Positions 7,506 to 14,125 of a stretch of 19,377 bases of DNA are shown here, piece by piece. How positions within the stretch are numbered: position 1 is the stretch's first letter; each line of letters starts with the position of its first letter. The notes under the pieces were generated by a model. That model saw only the letters and a program-made list of their open reading frames with translations, was not told the origin of the DNA and did no database searches. Position numbers and translations under genes: made by a program. The stretch comes from Candidatus Woesearchaeota archaeon (GTDB lineage Archaea > Nanobdellota > Nanobdellia > Woesearchaeales > JABIAG01), in the NCBI GenBank assembly GCA_019323235.1, contig JAHWHN010000085.1:1-19377 (forward strand), in the 5' to 3' direction.

Positions 7506-8405
7506 ATGGTAAAAGTTCATAGACATGCGAAATTATTAAAACATTATGATAGAATACAAGGTATATTAAAAGGAGAATTTAAACCTCCGGTATTAACAGA
7601 TGTGGACCCAGTAAATGGTCCTTGTAATTTAGATTGTAAATGGTGTTGTCAAAGATATTCTAGGGAAGGAAATAGAGAACGAATTCTTATGTCTGAACAA
7701 ATGTTGTCTGACTTGGGACCTTTTTCAAAAAAATGGGGGGTTAAAGCTTGGAGAATCGCAGGAGATACAGAACCTTTACTTAATCCAAATATAGATATTT
7801 TATTTCAAAGTGGATATGATAATGGTATAGATATGGGTTTAATTACAAATGGTGTACTATTAGACAAACCAAAAAATCTTGGATTGTTAAATTTTTTAGG
7901 AATTAGTTTAGATGCAACAGATAGAGAGGTTTGGGCAAAAGCAAAAAATTCAAAACCTGAATTATTTGATAGAATTATTTCTAATATTAAGAAAGTAAGA
8001 GAAGAAAATCCTGATTTAGATATTTCTATTAAATTTGTTGATTGGAATAATAATTTTAATCATGATGATGCAAAAAAGTTTGCAGAAGATTTAGGTTGTA
8101 ATTGTATAATTAGAGATTTAATTAAAAGGCCTGATTTTGATCGTTGCTTAGCTACGCCTTTAGGAGGGGTGTTTAAAGCAGATGGAAGTTTTGATTTATG
8201 TTGTGATGCTCGTGGAAAATATGTTCTTGCTAATAATTGGGATGAATTATTAGAAATTTGGGGAACTGAAAAACATAAAGAACTTATAAATACAATAATT
8301 CCTAAAAAATGTGGTGGATGTGCCAAGTTGGACTTAAATTTTATTCTGCAAAATATTGTTCAAGAAGGGCCAGATACTGGTAAATCTCAAATTAATTTTA
8401 TATGA
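7506..8405 (+). CDS. Radical SAM protein with SPASM-like C-terminal domain
   Basis: This 299-residue enzyme has the CX3CX2C iron-sulfur motif PCNLDCKWCC (C40, C44, C47), which holds the 4Fe-4S cluster that cleaves S-adenosylmethionine. RIAGDTEPLLNP (83-94) is the GGEPLL-like SAM-contact strand, and LITNGVLL and LGISLDATDREVW (131-143) are later barrel strands. The C-terminal part has a SPASM-like cysteine set: C214 (DRCLATP), C232/C233 (DGSFDLCC), C269 and C272 (KKCGGC), with the ANNWDELLEIW helix typical of SPASM proteins. Such proteins modify peptides or act as dehydrogenases or in cofactor and sugar pathways. The substrate cannot be named here; no RiPP precursor is visible nearby, unless the adjacent repeat protein serves as one, which I consider unlikely. 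It has its own promoter and is flanked by unrelated genes. Confidence 0.88.
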   Translation: MVKVHRHAKLLKHYDRIQGILKGEFKPPVLTDVDPVNGPCNLDCKWCCQRYSREGNRERILMSEQMLSDLGPFSKKWGVKAWRIAGDTEPLLNPNIDILFQSGYDNGIDMGLITNGVLLDKPKNLGLLNFLGISLDATDREVWAKAKNSKPELFDRIISNIKKVREENPDLDISIKFVDWNNNFNHDDAKKFAEDLGCNCIIRDLIKRPDFDRCLATPLGGVFKADGSFDLCCDARGKYVLANNWDELLEIWGTEKHKELINTIIPKKCGGCAKLDLNFILQNIVQEGPDTGKSQINFI

Positions 8406-8461
8406 GTAAGCTCATTTAGCCATTCAGTTTATTTTTAAAGTTATTGTAAAAATGCAAAATG

Positions 8462-8474
8462 TTTTTAAATAAAT
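8462..8474 (+). promoter_or_regulatory. TATA box of the gatCAB operon (leaderless)
   Basis: TTTTTAAATAAAT is centred about 24 nt before the gatC ATG at 8492, giving a leaderless transcript for the whole gatCAB unit. Confidence 0.6.
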
Positions 8475-8491
8475 CCTTTTTAAGGTAGAAT

Positions 8492-8776
8492 ATGGAAGTT
8501 ACTAAAGAACTTATTGAAAATATAGCAAAAGTGGCAAGATTAAACCTATCTGAAGAAGAAAAGAAAAATCTAGAATTAGATATGAAAGAAGTTCTAGAGG
8601 CTTTTGAAAAAATTCAAGAAGTTGATACTGAAAATGTTGAAATGTCAATACAACCAGTAAAAATAAAAAATTCTTTAAGAAATGATCATCCTCATGAATG
8701 CTTAACTCAAGAAGAAGCATTATCTCAAACAAAAAATAAGCAAGATGGTTATTTTAAAGGTCCGAGGTCAGTATAA
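8492..8776 (+). CDS. gatC: Asp/Glu-tRNA amidotransferase subunit C
   Basis: This 94-residue protein has the GatC profile: VTKELIENIAKVARLNLSEEE at the N-terminus (family: I..vAkLArL.ls.eE), a central helix (KEVLEAFEKIQEVDTENVE), the Q-P-V segment, and the C-terminal LRNDHPHECLTQEEAL plus GYFKGPRSV tail. GatC is the small scaffold that wraps around GatA and GatB in the amidotransferase that converts Asp-tRNA(Asn) or Glu-tRNA(Gln) to the correct amidated form. Length is normal. Its stop TAA shares one base with the gatA ATG (TAATG), showing tight translational coupling in a gatC-gatA-gatB operon. Confidence 0.93.
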   Translation: MEVTKELIENIAKVARLNLSEEEKKNLELDMKEVLEAFEKIQEVDTENVEMSIQPVKIKNSLRNDHPHECLTQEEALSQTKNKQDGYFKGPRSV

Positions 8777-10083
8777 TGGAAGACGTTAATAAAATAAATC
8801 AAGAATTTAAGTGTATTCCAGTTTTTGAAGAAAAACAAGAAACTACTGAAGGAAAACTATCAGGGTATTCAATATCTATAAAAGATTGTATTTGCGTAAA
8901 AGGCATGGAAACTTGTGCTTCATCAGCAATATTAAAAGGTTATAAACCATTATTTAATGCAACTGCTGTTGAAAAAGTATTAGAACAAGGTGGTAAAATT
9001 ATTGGAAAAACAGTTCAAGATGAATTTGGTTTTGGAAGTTTTTCTTTAAATGTTGGTAAAGGTTATGATATTCCATTAAACCCAAATGATAAAGAACGTG
9101 TATGTGGAGGTTCTTCTGGAGGATCAGCATGTTTAACAAAAGTAGCTTCATTTAAACATATTTCTTTAGCAGAATCAACTGGGGGAAGTATTGTTTGTCC
9201 AGCTGCTTATTGTGGAGTTGTTGGATTATGCCCAACTTATGGTAGAGTCTCAAGATATGGATTATTAGATTATGGAAATAGTTTAGATAAAATTGGTCCA
9301 ATGGCTAAAACTGTTAAAGAATGTGCATTGGCTTTAGAAATCATATCTGGTTTTGATGAAAAGGATTCAACTTCCTTAGATGTTCCTGTTGAAAATTATT
9401 CAGAATTAATGAATGAAGATATTTCTGGATTAAAAATTGGTTTAATTAAAGAATCTATTAATGATATTCAAGATGAAGTTAAATTAGCTTTTGAAAAAAC
9501 AGTTGAAAAACTAAAAGAAAAAGGAGCTATAGTTGAGGAAGTTTCTTTACCTTTAAATTTTAAATATGGAATTTCTACTTATTATATAATTGCATTATCT
9601 GAATCTTCTACAAACTTATCAAAGTATTGTGGAATGAGATATGGTGCAGAAGCAGAATTAAAAGAAAGTTTTAATGAATACTTTTCAAAAATAAGAAGTG
9701 AAAAATTCGGAGATGAAGCAAAAAGAAGAATTATGTTAGGAACTTTTGCAAGAATGTCTGGATATAGAGATGCTTATTATATCAAAGCAACAAAGGTAAG
9801 AACTTTATTAATTAACGAATATAAAGAATTATTCAAAGAATATGATGTTTTAATAAGTCCTACTATGCCTAATGTAGCTCCAAAAATTAAAGATGCTACA
9901 AAATTAACTCCTTTAGAAAATTATATGATGGATGTTTTAACAGTAGGTCCAAACTTAGCTGGACTACCTCACATATCAGTTCCAATTTTAGAAGATGGTA
10001 AAATGCCTGTTGGATTTATGATAATTGGAGACCATTTACAAGAAGGAAAGATTCTTCAAGTTGCTAAAGAGGTGGAAGAATGA
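8776..10083 (+). CDS. gatA: Asp/Glu-tRNA amidotransferase subunit A (amidase)
   Basis: This 435-residue amidase-signature protein releases ammonia from glutamine or asparagine for the amidation carried out by GatB. The Ser-cisSer-Lys triad is intact: K36 in SISIKDCICVKG, S114 in CGGSSGGSA, and nucleophile S138 in AESTGGSI. GVVGLCPTYGRVSRYGLLDY (147-166) and LDKIGPMAKTV follow, as in all GatA. It is shorter at the N-terminus than bacterial GatA (lysine at 36, not near 79), which fits compact archaeal forms. The strand before the nucleophile reads LAEST where bacterial enzymes have GSDT. It overlaps gatC by 1 nt and gatB by 4 nt (ATGA). Since archaea generally use GatDE for Gln-tRNA, the main job is probably Asn-tRNA formation; this is family knowledge, not visible here. 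Confidence 0.95.
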   Translation: MEDVNKINQEFKCIPVFEEKQETTEGKLSGYSISIKDCICVKGMETCASSAILKGYKPLFNATAVEKVLEQGGKIIGKTVQDEFGFGSFSLNVGKGYDIPLNPNDKERVCGGSSGGSACLTKVASFKHISLAESTGGSIVCPAAYCGVVGLCPTYGRVSRYGLLDYGNSLDKIGPMAKTVKECALALEIISGFDEKDSTSLDVPVENYSELMNEDISGLKIGLIKESINDIQDEVKLAFEKTVEKLKEKGAIVEEVSLPLNFKYGISTYYIIALSESSTNLSKYCGMRYGAEAELKESFNEYFSKIRSEKFGDEAKRRIMLGTFARMSGYRDAYYIKATKVRTLLINEYKELFKEYDVLISPTMPNVAPKIKDATKLTPLENYMMDVLTVGPNLAGLPHISVPILEDGKMPVGFMIIGDHLQEGKILQVAKEVEE

Positions 10084-11486
10084 ATTTCGATAGTGATGTA
10101 GTTATTGGATTAGAAATTCATATTCAATTAGATACTAAAACAAAATTATTCTGTTCATGTCCAACAAAAGGTAGTGAAGAACCTAACACTAGAACTTGTG
10201 AAGTTTGTTTGGGTATGCCTGGTTCAAAACCAGTTATGAACAAAGAAGTTTTAGAATATGCAATGAGATTATGTTTAGCTTGTGGTTGTGATGTTGCTCC
10301 AGAATTAATATTCTCAAGAAAATCATATTTTTATCCAGATAATGCTAAGAACTATCAAATAACTCAATATGAACTTCCATTAGGAAGTAAAGGAGTTGTA
10401 AGATTATCAAATGGTAAAGAAATTAGATTAATAAGAATACATGTTGAAGAAGACCCTGCTTCCTTAACTCATCCTTCAGGTATGCAAAATTCAAAATTTG
10501 TTTTAGCAGATTATAATAGAAGTGGAAACCCACTTTGTGAATTAGTAACAGAACCAGATATGACTTCTGCAGAAGAAGCTAGAGATTTCATGAAACAATT
10601 AATTTCAATATTAAGATATTTGAAAATATTTGATATTAGTAACGGTATTGTAAAAGCTGATGTTAATGTTTCAGTAAAAGAAACTGGCTATATCAGAAGT
10701 GAAATTAAAAACGTAACTGGATTTAAAGAAATTGAAAATGCTATTAAATATGAAGTTGAAAGACAAAAAAGTAATCCCTCAGAAGTTTGTATGGAAACAA
10801 GAGGTTGGGATTCTGATAATGGAATTACTTTTTCATTAAGGAAGAAAGAATCTGAAGAAGAATATGGTTATATTATAGATCCAGATTTAGTACCAATTGA
10901 GATTGAAGAATCTTATGTTAAAATGGTGAAAGATGAATTACCAGAATTAGCACATGAAAAATCTTTAAGATTTATTGATGAGCATGGTATTAAAGAAGAA
11001 GATGCAAAAATAATAGCTCAAGGAAAAGAACTAGCAGAATTATTTGATAGAGCTGTAAAAGATGGAATTCCTCCAAAATTAGCAGTTAGTTGGGTAAGGC
11101 ATGAATTAAATAGAGTTCTTAATTATAATAAAAAAACTTTAGAAGAAATTGAATGGGATGAAGAACAGATGTTAACTTTATTGAGATTAATTGAAGATAA
11201 AAGTATAACTGAAAGAGTAGCTCAGAAAATTTTAGAAAAGTTAATTGAAAAACCTTTTGATGTAAAAGAATATGTTGAAAAAGAAGGTTTATCATCAGTT
11301 TCTGATGGAAATGAATTGGAAGCAATTTGTAAAGAGGCTATAGAGGAAGGAGCTCAAGCCGTTAAAGATTATAAATCTGGAAATGAAAAAGCAATAAATT
11401 CAGTAGTAGGTCTAGTTATGAGAAAAACTAGAGGTACTGCTCGTCCAGATGTTGTCCTAAGTAAGATTAAAGAATTAGTTGATTAA
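10080..11486 (+). CDS. gatB: Asp/Glu-tRNA amidotransferase subunit B
   Basis: This 468-residue subunit phosphorylates and amidates the misacylated Asp or Glu on tRNA. The N-terminal cradle has VVIGLEIHIQL, then the zinc cysteines C25, C27, C40 and C43 (LFCSCPT and RTCEVCLGMPG). FYPDNAKNYQITQYELPL, HVEEDPASLTH, DYNRSGNPLCELVTEPDM and KADVNVSV are the GatB core motifs for ATP, metal and tRNA-acceptor contacts. The C-terminal YqeY-like tRNA-binding tail is present, ending in SVVGLVMRKTRGTARPDVV. Length is normal. It starts inside the gatA stop (ATGA) and ends one base before the next ATG. GatB, not the GatE paralogue, is supported by the operon and by the absence of an inserted AspRS-like domain. 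Confidence 0.95.
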   Translation: MNFDSDVVIGLEIHIQLDTKTKLFCSCPTKGSEEPNTRTCEVCLGMPGSKPVMNKEVLEYAMRLCLACGCDVAPELIFSRKSYFYPDNAKNYQITQYELPLGSKGVVRLSNGKEIRLIRIHVEEDPASLTHPSGMQNSKFVLADYNRSGNPLCELVTEPDMTSAEEARDFMKQLISILRYLKIFDISNGIVKADVNVSVKETGYIRSEIKNVTGFKEIENAIKYEVERQKSNPSEVCMETRGWDSDNGITFSLRKKESEEEYGYIIDPDLVPIEIEESYVKMVKDELPELAHEKSLRFIDEHGIKEEDAKIIAQGKELAELFDRAVKDGIPPKLAVSWVRHELNRVLNYNKKTLEEIEWDEEQMLTLLRLIEDKSITERVAQKILEKLIEKPFDVKEYVEKEGLSSVSDGNELEAICKEAIEEGAQAVKDYKSGNEKAINSVVGLVMRKTRGTARPDVVLSKIKELVD

Positions 11487-11487
11487 A

Positions 11488-11865
11488 ATGGTATATGATG
11501 AAATAAACCATTTAACTATAGATCCTAATTTAGAAATAGAAAGAATTATCGTTGGAAGTTTCATGAATGAAACAAGAAGAACAGTTTATCCAATAAATGA
11601 AGGAAGTGCTTCTACAGGAACAATTGGTTTTTTAGATTATTCAATTGAAAGTAAAACATCAGATTTAAGAATTATTTTAATGGGTATAGAACCAAATTTT
11701 AAAAATGAGGGTTACGAATATAAACTATTAGAAACAGTTGAAGAAAAAGCTAAGCAATTAAAGAAAAAAAGAATTTTTTACATTCCTAAAGGTAATGATA
11801 TTTCTTGTTTCCTTGATAGAGGTTTCAAATTAAAAGAAAATTTCTTAGAAAAGAAATTGAGTTAA
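11488..11865 (+). CDS. GNAT-like N-acetyltransferase family protein (putative)
   Basis: A 125-residue protein starting one base after the gatB stop (TAA A ATG), so probably the fourth gene of that operon. A TTG at 11479 overlapping gatB is possible but less likely. The layout is that of a small GNAT fold: RIILMGIEPNFKNEGYEYKLLETVEEKAKQLKKKRIFYIP matches beta4, the acetyl-CoA loop, helix alpha3 and beta5, and CFLDRGFKLKENFLEKKL matches the usual late 'rGF' strand. The acetyl-CoA loop is degenerate (KNEGYEY where R/QxxGxG/A is expected), so activity is uncertain. The acceptor is unknown. It converges with the next minus-strand gene, and the two stop codons overlap. Confidence 0.55.
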   Translation: MVYDEINHLTIDPNLEIERIIVGSFMNETRRTVYPINEGSASTGTIGFLDYSIESKTSDLRIILMGIEPNFKNEGYEYKLLETVEEKAKQLKKKRIFYIPKGNDISCFLDRGFKLKENFLEKKLS

Positions 11866-14087
11866 AGTTGATTTTTCATTTCTTTGTAAATTTTGTTAAT
11901 TAACTCAATTGTTTCAGAATTTGATAAACCTTTTAGAGATAAACTAACTCCTTTATTTTGGAGACTATCAATTGCTTTATTATAAATATCAGTGTAGTTG
12001 TGAATTATCATTCCAGATATCATTTCATTTTTCAAAGCTTTAGTTAATTCTGGGCAGTTGTAATGTTCTTCAACATATTCTAAATTTTCTTTACCAATAC
12101 TTCTATATAATGGAACATCTAATTTAATACAAACATCTAAAAATTCTCTTAGTGCATTTTGGTATATTTTTTTCTCAGAATGAGTTATAGATTTGGAATT
12201 ATTAACATCATCCCAATTTATGTCTTTAATTACAGCTCCTGATTGATTAGAATTTCTACTTGAATTTGAATTATCTTCTTCAGCTTCTTTTTCATTAAAT
12301 TCTGATTTCTTCATTTCTTGATTAGATACATTAGAACTTCCAAACGCTGTTGAAGAAGCATATTTATCATTTGAGTCAGAAGATTTCGTACCGCCATATT
12401 TTTCAGGATTGTAATTTTCACCATCCATCTTCTCACTAACTATCCATTTCTGAGGACATTGAGCTTTAGTTCTCATCAAAATCATTTGATGTTTTGCTAA
12501 AATAGCTCTATGCTGGACTTTTTGCATATTTTTAACAATAGCAGTGCCTTTTGCTGTAAGTTCACAACCCGTTAAAGTAGTTTGATTAAACACATTTTTT
12601 GTTTGTATTCCGGGCATTATGTGTCCAGGAGTGTTAATTGTTAATAAGTCTTCAAACATTTGTGGGTCTACTTCCTCAACAAAAGCACAAAACAACATTG
12701 TACTTTCTCTACAATTATTATTTCCATCTAGAAATACTTGAAACATAGATTGTCCTTTGTCTTCAGATTGATATTTTACTTCTTTATTTAGTGTGATTTT
12801 TATAACTTCATCTAGTGATTGGTCAAAAGCATTTTTAAGTAATCCTAATCTTTTAACACCAGATGCTGATTTAATATTCAATTCTTGGGCTTTGTTCTTT
12901 CCTCTTGATATTAAACCAACTTTATAACTTCTCCAAGCTTCTTGCTTGTTTTTCTCTCCGCTTATTCCATCTAATTCAAATTTAAGATATGTTTGAAGAT
13001 CATGAGCTTCATTCATCTCAACTTCTTCTTTAATTGTATCTTGAGACTCGTTAGTTGTTAGGACAACTTGGGGTTTAGGATTAATATTATTTTGTTTAAT
13101 TTGATTATCGCAGGCTGTATTGAACATAACAACAGCAGCAATCAAAGCAGTCTTTGCAAAATTTTTAATTATTTTTACTAATTTTTTACTTTCCCTTAAA
13201 TTACTTAAATCAATCTCTTCCCCTTCTCTTTGAATGTTCTTTAGATTTTCGTCTTCTTTTTTAATTACTTCAATATATGTCTTCTTAAAGAAAGATTTTT
13301 TAATTTCTTCTTGTTGTTTATCAATTTTTAAATAAATTTTATTTTCTATTAAATGGGCATAAGATATCAATTCTCTACTCAAATTAATTCTTTTAATAAT
13401 GTAAGATAAGTCTTTATTGAAATTTAGTTTGAATGTTGAAATGTAATCAATTAATTTAATATCTTTACCTTCTCTAGCTAAATATTCGCTTAAATTAACC
13501 AAATCTTGATCGATTTTAGATTCTATTCTTGATACATCTTCTAATTCTGATTCTGTTTTTCTCATCAAATCTTCAATTTGAAATGTTGATAAAGAATTAT
13601 CTTTATTATCTAAACTAAAATTATTATCTCTTATATGCTTAAGATTAGAATAAACTTTAGTTAATATATCTCTTATTTTTTCAGATATTATTTTTAAATT
13701 ATTTTCTGATTTTTTAATGAATTCATCCACACTTTGTTTAATATCTTGAACTCTATTTTTATCAGATATTTTTGAAATTTGATGAGTTAATAAATTTACA
13801 AAATTTTCCAGTTTTCTTTTTGGCTTAAACAATTGAGAAACTAACAAAGTTTCCTCATGTTTTATAATATTCTTTAAAGTTTCAAATACTGATTCAATTA
13901 TATTGTCTCTAGTTTGAACAAGTTCTTGAGAGTTACTAAAAGTTGAATTTTTTAATCTATCATCAATTTCTTGAAATACTGATGATAATTTATTAGTTTT
14001 TTCAATTAAATTATTTATTAAATACCTTAATTTTGGGCTAGAAATTTCTTCAGTTGCATGAGTTTTTAATTGATTAACTTCTTCCAT
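11862..14087 (-). CDS. Unknown 741-aa protein: shared helical N-domain, internal membrane segment, transglutaminase-like candidate domain
   Basis: Residues 1-300 are charged and helical and are homologous to the N-terminus of the adjacent caspase-fold protein (LSSVFQEIDDRLK here, LSKIFSEIDEKLK there; also IKKSFFKKTY and VMNSFFGKQY). Residues 303-325 form a Lys-led hydrophobic stretch ending MFNTACDN, like an internal lipoprotein-style signal with C326. The C-terminal half has NNCRESTMLFCAF (C459), NTPGHIMPG (H489) and TGCELTAKGT (E509). This C-H-E order and spacing would suit a transglutaminase-like papain fold; I infer this and have no match to prove it. Residues 565-618 are Ser/Asn-rich and probably a linker, and the last 120 are helical. 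By charge the C-terminal half would be outside the cell. It has its own leaderless promoter and overlaps the convergent stop by 3 bases. Confidence 0.7.
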   Translation of the reverse strand: MEEVNQLKTHATEEISSPKLRYLINNLIEKTNKLSSVFQEIDDRLKNSTFSNSQELVQTRDNIIESVFETLKNIIKHEETLLVSQLFKPKRKLENFVNLLTHQISKISDKNRVQDIKQSVDEFIKKSENNLKIISEKIRDILTKVYSNLKHIRDNNFSLDNKDNSLSTFQIEDLMRKTESELEDVSRIESKIDQDLVNLSEYLAREGKDIKLIDYISTFKLNFNKDLSYIIKRINLSRELISYAHLIENKIYLKIDKQQEEIKKSFFKKTYIEVIKKEDENLKNIQREGEEIDLSNLRESKKLVKIIKNFAKTALIAAVVMFNTACDNQIKQNNINPKPQVVLTTNESQDTIKEEVEMNEAHDLQTYLKFELDGISGEKNKQEAWRSYKVGLISRGKNKAQELNIKSASGVKRLGLLKNAFDQSLDEVIKITLNKEVKYQSEDKGQSMFQVFLDGNNNCRESTMLFCAFVEEVDPQMFEDLLTINTPGHIMPGIQTKNVFNQTTLTGCELTAKGTAIVKNMQKVQHRAILAKHQMILMRTKAQCPQKWIVSEKMDGENYNPEKYGGTKSSDSNDKYASSTAFGSSNVSNQEMKKSEFNEKEAEEDNSNSSRNSNQSGAVIKDINWDDVNNSKSITHSEKKIYQNALREFLDVCIKLDVPLYRSIGKENLEYVEEHYNCPELTKALKNEMISGMIIHNYTDIYNKAIDSLQNKGVSLSLKGLSNSETIELINKIYKEMKNQL

Positions 14088-14107
14088 GGTTTAATCTTGA
14101 AATTTAG

Positions 14108-14119
14108 ATATATAAATCT
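14108..14119 (-). promoter_or_regulatory. TATA box of the 741-aa protein gene (leaderless)
   Basis: On the minus strand GATTTATATATC sits about 26 nt before ATG 14087, inside the 38-nt gap after the upstream gene. It resembles the GATATATAAA box of the AbrB-PhoU gene. So this gene can be transcribed on its own as well as by read-through. Confidence 0.6.
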
Positions 14120-14125
14120 TATCAA

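Noticed and set aside
8402..8415. ATGAG-TAAG-CTCAT hairpin at the stop of the radical SAM gene
   Set aside because: The stem is only 5 bp, is AT-rich and has no T tract immediately after it, so it is not convincing as a terminator or riboswitch part.
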